Shown one piece after another: positions 14,870-23,603 of a stretch of 64,000 nt of DNA (position 1 is its first letter; each line of letters begins with the position of its first letter). A model generated the notes under the pieces. That model searched no databases and was not told where the DNA came from. It was given only the letters and a program-made list of their open reading frames with translations. The position numbers were made by a program, and so were the translations under genes. Source of the DNA: Terriglobales bacterium (GTDB lineage Bacteria > Acidobacteriota > Terriglobia > Terriglobales > Acidobacteriaceae); the NCBI GenBank assembly GCA_025934735.1, contig JAICWP010000002.1, forward strand, positions 272,546-336,545, in the 5' to 3' direction.

Positions 14870-17800
14870 TCAAAATACCAGGCGTAAGGCGAATTGCACC
14901 TGGCGTGGTGCATAGGCGTTGGTCGCTCGCAAAAAATCACCGGTTACGCGGTATTGTGCCGGGAAGTAGTTGACCCCCAAACGCTTATCCAGTTGCACGA
15001 AGCGCCCGGCGGAGTTGAGGAAGCCATCGTCGTTCACGTTTACCCTTCCGTTGAAGCGGTTCATGAGGTTGAAAGCTTCGCCCAAAGCCACCAACCGCAG
15101 GCGCTCGGTCAGGTGAATCTCACGCGAGAGCCGCACGTTGGTGGTGGTGTAATCCGGGCCCACAAAGGCATTGCGCCCATAGCCTGGCAGGCGATCGTTG
15201 CTGCTATTCAGGTCCTGGTTGGGATCCCCAAAGATGCGCGCCTCCACCGGACGTCCGCTGCCCGCAGTCACGCTTCCCGAGAACCTCCAGTCGTTGAACA
15301 ACCGCCCCAGGAATTCCTGGCCGGCGTGAAACGGCCGCGGCTCGACAATCCAGGAAGCCACAAAACGATGGCGCTGGTCGGTGACGCTGGAGGCGCGCTC
15401 GGCGCTGGGCGAGTAGGTGTTCTGCACCGTAACCGGACGTCCCACCACCAGCGCATCCTGCCCATCGTCAATGGCATGGGCGTAAGTGTAAGCCACCCGG
15501 AAGTAGAGCCCGTGGGTCATGCGCCGGCGCAGGGAAAAAGTTATCCCGTGATAGGTGCTGGTGGCGGCGCTTTCAAATACATTGATGGCGCCCAGTTGCG
15601 GAATGGGCCGCTGCAGGGGATTGATGCAAGGCGCCCAGGGGCAGGTCAGCGAATCCGTCAGCTGCCAGGTGGAGAACGAATCCACGCTGTAGTAGCCCAG
15701 CAGGTTGTTGCCGGAGTCGTCGAACACCGGATAACGGACGGTGGAGGGTACAGGCAGGTTGAGGTCGCGTGCGCGAATCAGCCCATCGCCATTCACAAAC
15801 AGGTAGGAAGCGCCCACGGCCATGCGATCTGCTATCTCGCGCTCCATGCTGAAACTGGCCTGGTGCACGCGGGGGGTCTGGAACTGCGGCGAAAACGCTG
15901 AAATTTCCGTTGCCAGCCGTCCTGCAACGCTGGCGGGAGCAGCGCATGACGTCGCGGTCAGGCCGCAGTCCGTCAGAGGATTGGGATAAGCCGGGAACAA
16001 TTGCCGATCGTAATAATCCGTGTTGTCCAGGAATAGGTGCGTGCTGGCCAGGCCGTTATCCGTCGCGATCGCAGACGTGTACATCTGTGGAATGCGGGTA
16101 TAGAACAGGCCATAACCGCCGCGGATCACAAACGGACGCTGGTTACCCAGCGAATAGGCAAAGCCAACCCGCGGGCCAAAGTTGTTGGTATCGAGCGGCA
16201 CCTTGCCCGAGTCCGGCCACAAGGGATTCGTGACTAACCCCTTTTGGGTGAAGGTTTGCAGGTCGTAGCGCACGCCCAGGTTGAGGGCGAGGTGATCGGT
16301 GACGCGGATCGTGTCCTGGATGAAGGCGGCATACTCATGGGTATCCGGGTGTGAGAAGCCTGTGCCGAAGTTCTGCATGTAGTAGCGGGGCACGCCATGC
16401 GCCCAGGCACGCAGCGGCGTCAACTCGGTGCCGCCCACCATGGGCTCGAAGGTCCAGGGATTCACGCGGAGGTTGTCGAAAATGTATTCGCCGCCGAACA
16501 GTGAAGGGAAGTAGTTGTAGATCCAGGTTAGCATCGCGTCGCCGCCGAACTTCCAGGAGTGCCGGCGGCCGTCGAAGCTCAGCGTTTCCGCCACCTGGAA
16601 CTTATGCTCGCGGGTGCGCCGGGGCAGGATGGTGGAACGCCCGAACCCATTCATCAGGTCATAAATCTGAGTCAAGGGCGCGGAGGAGTTGCTGAAGGAC
16701 TGCTGCAAATCGCGCGAAAACTGCAGGCGCAGGTGGCTGACAATCTGCTGGGAAAGGGAACTGGTCAGCGACACGGTGCCGCTTTCCGTGGAAACCCGCT
16801 CTTCGCCGTTGTCGCTGATGGCGTAGCTGGTGACCGGGCTGGCCGGATCGAAGAACACATTGTTGCTGCCGTAATAGCGCGAGGTGTTCAGGCGCGCGCT
16901 CAGGAAATGCCGCGGGCTGAGCGAAAAATCCACTTTGGCGAAAGCGGTATTGCCCAGCAGCTTGGAGCGGTACTCGCCCCCCATTTGCGAAAGCCGGTTG
17001 GCCGCCGCAAACACCAGCGGCTTGTCGCTGGCCTCATAATCCGGCGGGATGACCGGGTAATTCCCGGCTTGCGGCACCACCCTGTAGCCACCGGTGGCGA
17101 ACTGCACCACCGTGGGTACATGGAAGATATGCTGGTCGAAGCCGCCATAGAAGAAAGCGCGGCTGCGCCGCAGCGGTCCGCCCAGGGTGAAGCCATACTG
17201 CTGCTGGCGGTCAGAAGGCTTAAAGCCGGTGAATGCGGGCTGGGCGTTGAAGCGGCTGTCGCGCAGGTAGTAAAAGGCGCTGCCGTGCAGGTGGTTGGAG
17301 CCGGATTTAGTGACCACGTTTACAACCGCCCCTCCAGCGCGTCCCAGTTCCGCACCATAGGAATTGGTGGAGACGCGGAATTCCTGCACCACCTCATTGC
17401 TGAACTGATAGGGCGCGCGATAGCGGCCGCGGGCCTGGGAAAAGAAGGCATTGTTGTTGTCGGCGCCGTCCACCAGGTAGCTGGTCTGGGTGCCGCGAAT
17501 GCCGCCGTAGGCCAGGTCACCGTTGCTGGCCGAGGTCAGGCCGCGCGGGTCCTGGGTCACGCCGCCATCGAGCAACGCCAGATCCCCGAAACGCCGCCCG
17601 TTCAGCGGCAAATCGGAGATGGCGTCCTGGTCAATCACGCTGGAAACAGTGCTGCTCTGGGTTTCCACCAGCGAAGGCGGTTCGGTGACCGTGATGGCTT
17701 CGTTGACGGTTGCCATGTTGAGGCGAAACTCCAGCTGCAGCACCCCGCCCACCGGCACGGGCTGTGCCGGACGCAGTTCCGAGCGCATGCCGGGAGCGTC

Positions 17801-18064
17801 AGCCCGCACGCCGTAATCGCCGGGCGGCAGCAGGTCGAAGACAAAGGCGCCTTCGCTGTTGGTCTCCGTGGTGTAGGTGAGTTCCGTGGCGCTGTTCACC
17901 GCCCACACGCGCGCGCCCACAATGCGGGAGCCGCTGGGATCGGAAACCGTGCCGCGGATGGCGCCGGTAGAGGCGTCCTGGGCGGCGGCAGAGGCAATCA
18001 GCAATAGTGGAACAGCAAGCAGGAACCAGGGCAGACGTCGGCTACAGCTCGGGGGAAGGGACAC
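14870..18064 (-). CDS. TonB-dependent receptor with N-terminal carboxypeptidase-regulatory-like domain
   Basis: A 1064-residue outer-membrane receptor of the large acidobacterial type. The signal peptide ends near ASAAAQ. A CarboxypepD_reg-like domain follows (GAIRGTVSDPSGSRIVGARVWAV...), then a plug (SDLPLNGRRFGDLALLDGGV, VDGADNNNAFF) and a beta-barrel, ending in the aromatic QFALRLVF typical of BAM substrates. The start is the GTG at 18064, with GGAGG 7 nt upstream; the open frame further upstream is not signal-peptide-like. Substrate is unknown, and no TonB, ExbB or hydrolase gene adjoins it. Confidence 0.9.
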   Translation of the reverse strand: MSLPPSCSRRLPWFLLAVPLLLIASAAAQDASTGAIRGTVSDPSGSRIVGARVWAVNSATELTYTTETNSEGAFVFDLLPPGDYGVRADAPGMRSELRPAQPVPVGGVLQLEFRLNMATVNEAITVTEPPSLVETQSSTVSSVIDQDAISDLPLNGRRFGDLALLDGGVTQDPRGLTSASNGDLAYGGIRGTQTSYLVDGADNNNAFFSQARGRYRAPYQFSNEVVQEFRVSTNSYGAELGRAGGAVVNVVTKSGSNHLHGSAFYYLRDSRFNAQPAFTGFKPSDRQQQYGFTLGGPLRRSRAFFYGGFDQHIFHVPTVVQFATGGYRVVPQAGNYPVIPPDYEASDKPLVFAAANRLSQMGGEYRSKLLGNTAFAKVDFSLSPRHFLSARLNTSRYYGSNNVFFDPASPVTSYAISDNGEERVSTESGTVSLTSSLSQQIVSHLRLQFSRDLQQSFSNSSAPLTQIYDLMNGFGRSTILPRRTREHKFQVAETLSFDGRRHSWKFGGDAMLTWIYNYFPSLFGGEYIFDNLRVNPWTFEPMVGGTELTPLRAWAHGVPRYYMQNFGTGFSHPDTHEYAAFIQDTIRVTDHLALNLGVRYDLQTFTQKGLVTNPLWPDSGKVPLDTNNFGPRVGFAYSLGNQRPFVIRGGYGLFYTRIPQMYTSAIATDNGLASTHLFLDNTDYYDRQLFPAYPNPLTDCGLTATSCAAPASVAGRLATEISAFSPQFQTPRVHQASFSMEREIADRMAVGASYLFVNGDGLIRARDLNLPVPSTVRYPVFDDSGNNLLGYYSVDSFSTWQLTDSLTCPWAPCINPLQRPIPQLGAINVFESAATSTYHGITFSLRRRMTHGLYFRVAYTYAHAIDDGQDALVVGRPVTVQNTYSPSAERASSVTDQRHRFVASWIVEPRPFHAGQEFLGRLFNDWRFSGSVTAGSGRPVEARIFGDPNQDLNSSNDRLPGYGRNAFVGPDYTTTNVRLSREIHLTERLRLVALGEAFNLMNRFNGRVNVNDDGFLNSAGRFVQLDKRLGVNYFPAQYRVTGDFLRATNAYAPRQVQFALRLVF

Positions 18065-18338
18065 AACAGCACCTCCGGGGTGAGATGAGGGGAGTCCCAA
18101 TTTCCGTATACACCCGGAGCAGCTGGCGGAAGCAGAAATCGTCCTGGGGTGAAGGGTTTCCGTTCCCAGAATGGGACAGAAGGAGGGCGCTCGGAGGTAA
18201 CTTTCGCGTGGTTGCGGCGTAAGGCATGATTGGGAACCGCACCCGTGCACAGGGTGTCTATCGTTAGCCAGGAGTTGCTATGTTCGCACGACACGCGGCC
18301 GCCATTGCTTTAACCACGGTTTTCTCGGTTACGATATC

Positions 18339-18518
18339 GTGAATGAAAAGCGCGGCATTTCGACGGGCACTGCGCTCAGGCTTGCTCAGTGTTTCGGCAC
18401 GACGCCTGAGTTCTGGCTCAATATGCAGACCAGCTATGACCTGGACGTCATGCGCGACAAGGAAGCGGACAAGATACGGCGGGAAGTATTGCCGGTGAAG
18501 GCGGTAGCCGCGGACTGA
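18339..18518 (+). pseudogene. Remnant of a HigA-family antitoxin (C-terminal half only)
   Basis: A short frame from GTG encodes 59 residues beginning VNEKRGISTGTALRLAQCFG and continuing TTPEFWLNMQTSYDL. This is the second half of an XRE/HigA antitoxin, where the normal text is NGKRGIS...ALRLAKAFGTSPEFWLNMQ.YDL. The helix-turn-helix N-terminus is absent: upstream codons stay open but do not match the family, and no HigB toxin or start with a Shine-Dalgarno sequence is seen. I read it as a 5'-truncated, probably dead, toxin-antitoxin relic in the gap between a receptor gene and an oxidoreductase gene. Confidence 0.75.
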
Positions 18519-18535
18519 AGGCAGCGTTCCCTGAT

Positions 18536-19450
18536 CTATGGGACGGTGATGAGCACTTTGGCCGGGGCGTGCCCTTCTTCCACGTAATTGATGGCGTCGG
18601 CGGCCTGAGCTAACGGGTAGCGCCGGTCAATCATGGGGATTACCTTTCTGGCTTCGATCAATTCTCCGAAAGTCGTCAGGTCATCGCGATTGATGTTCGC
18701 AATCAGGAATTTGAACTTCTGCCGTAGGAACGGCGGCCATACCAATCCCTTGAGCACCCGGAGCAAAGCCCGCCAGAGTTCCTTGGGGGCTCCCGTCATG
18801 ACGCACCTGCCGTTCGGGTTCAGGACATGCTTCATGGCCCACAGGGTGCGGTTCCCCACGTTGTCGAGAAGCAGGTCATAGCGTTCGCTGTCCCGAGTGA
18901 AATCCTCGCGGGTATAGTCAATGACCCGGTCGGCGCCGAGGGAGCGCACGAATTCGACATTCCTCGTGCTGCAAACGCCGGTTACATTAGCCCCAAACGA
19001 TTTTGCAATCTGCACGGCAAAGGTGCCGACGCCTCCGGCCGCGCCGTTAATCAACACCTTCTGCCCCGGCCGGAGGTGTCCTTTATCGCGGAGCGCCTGC
19101 AAGGCAGTAAGCCCTGCAATGGGCACAGCTGCGGCTTGCTCAAAGCTTACGCTTTCCGGCTTGGGAGCCAATTTGGCGGCGGAGGCACAGGCGAATTCGG
19201 CAAAGGCGCCTTTGGCACCGCCGAATACGGGATCGCCGGGCTTGAACTGCGTCACCGCTCTTCCGACGGCCACGATCTCGCCAGCGACGTCCACTCCGGG
19301 CCGTTTCTCCTTCATGCGCCAGTCCAGCGGATTCACGGAAGCGGCGCGCACCCGCAGGACGACTTCATTGTCCTTCGGAACGGGCTGTTCGAGGTTCTTC
19401 AGTTCAAGCACTGTCCCCGATTTGGTCTTGGAATAAATGGCGGTTTTCAT
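18536..19450 (-). CDS. NAD(P)-dependent quinone reductase-like alcohol dehydrogenase (MDR, zinc-free)
   Basis: A 304-residue medium-chain dehydrogenase/reductase. A GroES-like N-domain (MKTAIYSKTKSGTVLELKNL...PKDNEVVLRVRAASVNPLDW) precedes a Rossmann domain with GAAGGVGTFAVQIAK, the usual NADPH-binding loop of quinone reductases. Structural-zinc cysteines are missing, so it belongs to the zinc-independent quinone oxidoreductase or enoyl-reductase-like group. The exact substrate cannot be told. A CRP-like palindrome lies 39 nt upstream of its start. Confidence 0.85.
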   Translation of the reverse strand: MKTAIYSKTKSGTVLELKNLEQPVPKDNEVVLRVRAASVNPLDWRMKEKRPGVDVAGEIVAVGRAVTQFKPGDPVFGGAKGAFAEFACASAAKLAPKPESVSFEQAAAVPIAGLTALQALRDKGHLRPGQKVLINGAAGGVGTFAVQIAKSFGANVTGVCSTRNVEFVRSLGADRVIDYTREDFTRDSERYDLLLDNVGNRTLWAMKHVLNPNGRCVMTGAPKELWRALLRVLKGLVWPPFLRQKFKFLIANINRDDLTTFGELIEARKVIPMIDRRYPLAQAADAINYVEEGHAPAKVLITVP

Positions 19451-19488
19451 GAGGGCCGAAATGTTAGCTTCGAATCGGTTCCACTCGA

Positions 19489-19504
19489 TGTGACCCGGGT
19501 CACA
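19489..19504. promoter_or_regulatory. CRP/FNR-type operator (perfect palindrome)
   Basis: TGTGACCCGGGTCACA is a perfect 16-bp palindrome and matches the CRP consensus TGTGA-N6-TCACA exactly. It lies in the divergent region between the MDR enzyme (start 19450) and the ECF sigma operon (start about 19714). It could serve either gene. Confidence 0.55.
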
Positions 19505-19713
19505 GCTGTCGCCCTGTCAACTTAGCAGCTGCGGATCGGGAGCGCTTTCGGGCTTCATTTGGAGCAGAATCTGTAACTCCCTTTGCTAGAATCACTTCGT
19601 TCACACAATAGAGAACTTTTGGTTCCTGGGCCGCGTAATGGTAGTTGCAGTCAGGAATTTCCCCGGTTTCTGGACTGCCAGCTGGCGCCAGGAGCTTTTC
19701 TCGGGAGTGCGGG

Positions 19714-20316
19714 TTGGAAGATGTCCAAGTCGTAGGCTTACTTCTCCGTCGCTGCCTGACCGGCGACGCCGCAGCCTGGGAGGACATTGTCCGTCGTTAC
19801 CAGCGGCGTATCTATAACATTTGCTATCGTTTCGCAGGATCGGCCGACGATGCCGACGACCTCACCCAGGAAGTGTTCATCAAGATGTACAAAACCCTGA
19901 ACAGCTACGACGTGGAGCGGGGCGCCTTCCTCACCTGGGTGACCACCATCACGCGTAACCTGCTGGTAGACCACTTCCGTAAGGGCAAGCACGACCGCCT
20001 GACCGATTCCCTGGACGCCACCCCGGCCCAGGAGGAGGAAGGCCGCTCCCTGGGCGCGCAAATCGAGGACAAGAGCACGGCCAGCCCAGCCGAGCAGGTA
20101 CGCAGCCGCGAGGCGGGGGAGGCGGTTCACGAAGCCCTGCAGAAACTTTCCCCGGAACTGCGGGAGGCGGTTATCCTGCGGGACCTGCAAGACATGGATT
20201 ACAAAGAGATAGCGGGAGTTCTGAAGGTACCCGAAGGTACCGTCAAGTCGCGAATCAACCGCGGGCGTGCGGAACTTGCACGCCTGCTATCACGTACCTA
20301 TAGGCAGGTGATTTGA
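19714..20316 (+). CDS. ECF-type RNA polymerase sigma factor
   Basis: A 200-residue sigma-70 family factor of the extracytoplasmic type. Region 2 includes RRYQRRIYNICYRF and the DADDLTQEVFIKMYKTL promoter-melting helix; region 4 has LSPELREAVILRDLQDMDYKEIAGVL...EGTVKSRINRGR. A spacer rich in Glu/Asp/Ser lies between. The start is uncertain: TTG at 19714 has GGGAG six bases upstream, while an earlier in-frame TTG at 19645 has none. Its stop overlaps the ATG of the anti-sigma gene, so the two are coupled. Confidence 0.9.
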   Translation: MEDVQVVGLLLRRCLTGDAAAWEDIVRRYQRRIYNICYRFAGSADDADDLTQEVFIKMYKTLNSYDVERGAFLTWVTTITRNLLVDHFRKGKHDRLTDSLDATPAQEEEGRSLGAQIEDKSTASPAEQVRSREAGEAVHEALQKLSPELREAVILRDLQDMDYKEIAGVLKVPEGTVKSRINRGRAELARLLSRTYRQVI

Positions 20317-21056
20317 TGCCAGGCGAAAACCCAATCCGCATGCAGTGCGCCGAGTTCGAAGCTCTGCTGGCGGAAGCGCTGGACGGGCAGCTCGGCGGGG
20401 CTCAGCTGGAGAGTTTCCAGCAGCACCGCGGCGCATGCCCGGTCTGCGGTCCCCTGTTCGCCCAGGCCGAAACTGGCCTGAGCTGGTTGAAAGCGGTCCC
20501 GCAAGTGGAGCCGCCGGTGAACCTGGTGAACAGAATCCTGGCGGCGACCACGGGCGTGCAGGCGCGCGTCCCGGTGGCCGTCCCGGTTACCCCTCCGTGG
20601 CCGAAGCGGCTGCGGGGCTGGGTAACTCCGGTGCTGGCGCCGGTGTGGAGCACGGCCCGCCAGCCACGCTTTGCCATGTCGTTCGCGATGGCGTTCTTCT
20701 CCGTGTCTATCGCGCTCAATGCGGCAGGCGTGCGGTTGGGCGCCCTGCGGGCTGCGGACCTGCGTCCCAGCACGCTGGTGCGCGGCTACTACGAGACCTC
20801 CGCCAAGGTGGTCAAGTACTACGAAAACATTCGCTTCGTGTACGAACTGGAATCGCGGGTACGCGACCTGAAGCGGGTAACGGAGCCGGAAGAACCTGCC
20901 CGGCCGGTAAAGGAGAAGAATCGCGATAACAATACCAGCGGTGCACCAGACCATAACCGGGAACAGAATTACAGCCGGCAGGAGGACCAGCCCGTGCTGG
21001 CCTCAGCCCCGGCGGTGCAGTTATGGCCGGTACACGCACTGAGGAGGTTGGTATGA
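20316..21056 (+). CDS. Anti-sigma factor with zf-HC2 domain
   Basis: A 246-residue single-pass membrane protein. The N-terminal anti-sigma zinc finger spans MQCAEFEALLAEALDG...FQQHRGACPVCG (Cys, then His-x3-Cys-x2-Cys). A linker leads to one membrane helix (SFAMAFFSVSIALNAAGV, about 125-145). The C-terminal half is a charged stretch of about 95 residues expected outside. It would hold the ECF sigma factor encoded just upstream until an envelope signal releases it. It overlaps the sigma gene by one base (TGATG) and the next gene by four (ATGA). Confidence 0.85.
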   Translation: MPGENPIRMQCAEFEALLAEALDGQLGGAQLESFQQHRGACPVCGPLFAQAETGLSWLKAVPQVEPPVNLVNRILAATTGVQARVPVAVPVTPPWPKRLRGWVTPVLAPVWSTARQPRFAMSFAMAFFSVSIALNAAGVRLGALRAADLRPSTLVRGYYETSAKVVKYYENIRFVYELESRVRDLKRVTEPEEPARPVKEKNRDNNTSGAPDHNREQNYSRQEDQPVLASAPAVQLWPVHALRRLV

Positions 21057-22024
21057 ACTGCGCGGTGCATCAAGAAACGCCGGCAGTCGCCTACTGCCGT
21101 ACCTGTGGAACGGCGCTGTGCGCGGCCTGCAAGCGCGACGTGCGCGGGGTGATTTACTGCGAAAACTGCCTGGCCCAGCGGCTGCAGGACGTGATGCCGC
21201 CGGCGGGAGCCCCAGCGCCTAGCGCGATGCCGGGCGCGACTCCCGTGATGGTAGTGCCGAGCAGCGGCCCCAACCCGGCCTTGGCGGCGGTGCTGGCCGC
21301 CTTCTTCCCCTTCGGCGTGGGCGCGGTCTACTGCGCGCAGTATGCCAAGGGCCTGGCTCACATGCTCATCTTTGCGTTACTGGTATGGGGCGCAAGCAGC
21401 GGAGGAGATGCGCAATCAACTTTGTTTGGTTTTGGCATCGCTTTCTTTTATTTTTATCAGATCGTGGATTCTTATCGTTCCGCGAAGGCCCTGCAACTGG
21501 GCCAGCCGGCTCCCGATCCGTTCGGGCTGGGCGAGGTGCTGGGGAGCGGCAGCAGCGTGAAAATTGCGAATGTTCCCACGGGCGCCCTGATACTCATCGC
21601 ATTGGGTGTGCTCTTCCTGCTCGGAAACCTGGGGTTGTTCAGGTTCCACGTTTTCAGCGCAATCGTGATTCCTCTCCTGCTGATCGGACTAGGAGTGTGG
21701 ATGTTTGTCCGACGTTTTGGCATGGCGGGCACACCGCCTACCGGCTGCGTTTGTGCTGCCTGCCGCGCCCGGGGATTGATGGGGCCGGCGATCCTGGTGA
21801 CCGTGGGCGCATTGTGGCTGGTTTCCGAGTTGAGCGGTCCGGGGTTCGGGCGCACCTGGCCGGTGCTCCTGCTGGTGATAGGCCTTATCAAGGTGCTGCA
21901 GAGCAATGCGCCCACAAGCGGGCATATGCAACCGCCCATTCCGCCGGTGGGGGGTGGTGGCCAGACGCCGCCAGCCGAGCCACCGGTGGGCGGAGAAGTA
22001 GGCGGGGAGGTGGGCCATGTCTAG
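21053..22024 (+). CDS. B-box zinc-finger multi-pass membrane protein (TM2/DUF5668-like)
   Basis: A 323-residue protein. An N-terminal B-box-like zinc finger (CAVHQETPAVAYCRTCGTALC...YCENC, about 2-43) is followed by a Pro/Ala linker. Two TM2-like helices come next (AAVLAAFFPFGVGAVYCAQY and GFGIAFFYFYQIVDSY), then two hydrophobic pairs of the LiaI/DUF5668 type (TGALILIALGVLFLLGNLGLF; GPAILVTVGALWLVS). A further cysteine cluster (CVCAACRA) lies between them. It has a strong GAGGAGG Shine-Dalgarno sequence. It is part of the ECF operon, probably as a sensor or effector in the inner membrane; that role is inferred from context. Confidence 0.8.
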   Translation: MNCAVHQETPAVAYCRTCGTALCAACKRDVRGVIYCENCLAQRLQDVMPPAGAPAPSAMPGATPVMVVPSSGPNPALAAVLAAFFPFGVGAVYCAQYAKGLAHMLIFALLVWGASSGGDAQSTLFGFGIAFFYFYQIVDSYRSAKALQLGQPAPDPFGLGEVLGSGSSVKIANVPTGALILIALGVLFLLGNLGLFRFHVFSAIVIPLLLIGLGVWMFVRRFGMAGTPPTGCVCAACRARGLMGPAILVTVGALWLVSELSGPGFGRTWPVLLLVIGLIKVLQSNAPTSGHMQPPIPPVGGGGQTPPAEPPVGGEVGGEVGHV

Positions 22025-23435
22025 TACCGCGCCCGTGGTTGTGCCGCCGCGACGCCGGCGCTCCTTTGCCGGGCCGCTGGTCCTGATCATTCTAGGCATC
22101 GTGTTCCTGTTAGGGAACATGCATGTGCTGACCTGGCACGCGCTTTGGATGTGGTTCGCGCGCTACTGGCCGGTGCTGATCATCGTCTGGGGCGTGGTCA
22201 AGCTGGTGGAGTACTACCAGGCGCAACGCGAAGGCACGCGGCCCTCGGGCATCGGGGTGGGCGGATTCTTTCTGCTCCTGTTCTTGGTCTGCGCCGGGTT
22301 GGCTGCCAGCCAGGCGGCGCGGGTGAACTGGCACGCGCTGGGCGACGAGGTGGACATGGGCGACAACATCTGGCCCATGTTTGGCGATACCTTCAGCTTC
22401 AATGACCAGCTGCAGCAGGCTTTTCCCGCGGGCTCCAGCTTGCGCGTGGTGTCCAACCGCGGGGGCGTCACCGTGAGTTCATGGGACGAACCCGATATCA
22501 AAGTGGTAGTCCACAAACGGCTGGTGGCCGATAACGAGCAGCAATCCAAGCAGATTGACTCGCAAACCCGGCCCAACATCGCGGGGGCCGGCACCCTGGT
22601 CACGGTAAATGCCAACACCACCGGGGGTGGAGACCAGCACGCCGTGAACACCGACCTGGAGATTTTTGTTCCGCGCAAGACGCCGGTGGACATCGCCACC
22701 CAACATGGCGACGTCAGCGTGCAGGGGCGCGACGGCGAGGTGAAGGTTTCCAATTCCCACGGGGATGTGGGACTGGGCGAAATCACCGGCAATGCCAGCG
22801 TAGTCCTGCGTAAGGGTTCGCTGACCGCGGCCCACATCAAGGGCGACCTGAGCGTGGATGGGCGCTTGGACGACACCAACATTTCCGATGTGAGCGGCAG
22901 CCTGTTGATGACCGGAGACTATTTCGGGGACATGACCTTAGCCAATATCAAGAAGAGCGTGCGCTTCAAATCTTCGCGGACCGACCTGGAATTTTCCCGC
23001 CTGGATGGCGACCTGAGCATGGAATCGGGCGACCTGCAAGCCAAATCGCTGGTGGGACCGCTGCGGCTGATCACCAAGTCCAAGGACATTCACCTGGACA
23101 ACGTGAGCGGCGACATCAAACTGGAAGACAGCAACGGCAGCGTGGAAGTACATGCCGGCAAGCTTCCGCTGGGCAGCATGCAGATTGACAACCGCAAGGG
23201 CGATGTCCAGGTAGTTGTGCCCGCCGGCGCCGCTTTCAACGTGAATGCGCATACCCGCGACGGCGACATCCAAACTGACTTTAACCAGATCCAGGTGAGC
23301 AGCGACCATGGCCAGAGCACGGCCAATGGCGCGGTGGGCAGCGGCGGCTCCCGGTTGGAAATCAACAATCAGTATGGTTCCATCGAGATCCGCAAGGCGG
23401 GAACGGCGGAAGCCAGCAATCAGGGGCAGGACTGA
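22017..23435 (+). CDS. Membrane-anchored DUF4097-type beta-repeat protein (LiaF-like N-terminus)
   Basis: A 472-residue protein. Two N-terminal membrane helices of the DUF5668/LiaF kind (GPLVLIILGIVFLLGNMHVL; RYWPVLIIVWGVVKLVEYY) and a third (GVGGFFLLLFLVCAGLAA) are followed by a long region of short repeats of the form G-DV-V-N--GDV--- (for example TQHGDVSVQGRDGEVKVSN). This is the right-handed beta-helical DUF4097 'putative adhesin' fold. It overlaps the preceding gene by 8 bases and is the last gene of the ECF operon. Related LiaF and DUF4097 proteins act in envelope-stress responses. A 159-bp cruciform repeat follows. Confidence 0.85.
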   Translation: MSSTAPVVVPPRRRRSFAGPLVLIILGIVFLLGNMHVLTWHALWMWFARYWPVLIIVWGVVKLVEYYQAQREGTRPSGIGVGGFFLLLFLVCAGLAASQAARVNWHALGDEVDMGDNIWPMFGDTFSFNDQLQQAFPAGSSLRVVSNRGGVTVSSWDEPDIKVVVHKRLVADNEQQSKQIDSQTRPNIAGAGTLVTVNANTTGGGDQHAVNTDLEIFVPRKTPVDIATQHGDVSVQGRDGEVKVSNSHGDVGLGEITGNASVVLRKGSLTAAHIKGDLSVDGRLDDTNISDVSGSLLMTGDYFGDMTLANIKKSVRFKSSRTDLEFSRLDGDLSMESGDLQAKSLVGPLRLITKSKDIHLDNVSGDIKLEDSNGSVEVHAGKLPLGSMQIDNRKGDVQVVVPAGAAFNVNAHTRDGDIQTDFNQIQVSSDHGQSTANGAVGSGGSRLEINNQYGSIEIRKAGTAEASNQGQD

Positions 23436-23444
23436 GGGATTGTG

Positions 23445-23603
23445 TAATTGAGAAATCGGGTAATCGGGTAATTGCGGGCGAGATTTGTAATTTGGCAATT
23501 GGTATTTGTAATTGAAAACCATCGGCGACGAGCAGCCTCGCGGTCTTTCAATTACCAATTAGAAATTACAAATTACCAATAGAATTACCCGATTTCTCAA
23601 TTA
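23445..23603. repeat. Long cruciform-forming AT-rich repeat invading the 3' end of cmk
   Basis: A 20-bp arm TAATTGAGAAATCGGGTAAT (23445-23464) has a perfect inverted copy at 23584-23603. The arms continue inward imperfectly through TTTGTAATTT / AAATTACAAA and GTAATTGAAA / TTTCAATTAC, around a GC-rich loop. The right arm covers the last codons and stop of cmk. It separates the convergent DUF4097 and cmk genes and could also end transcription from both sides. Confidence 0.8.

Noticed and set aside
16559..18007. Long open frame (482 codons) on the plus strand
   Set aside because: It is fully antisense to the TonB-dependent receptor, whose signal peptide, plug and C-terminal aromatic end are convincing. 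The plus frame has no family features; it is a shadow of GC-rich coding.
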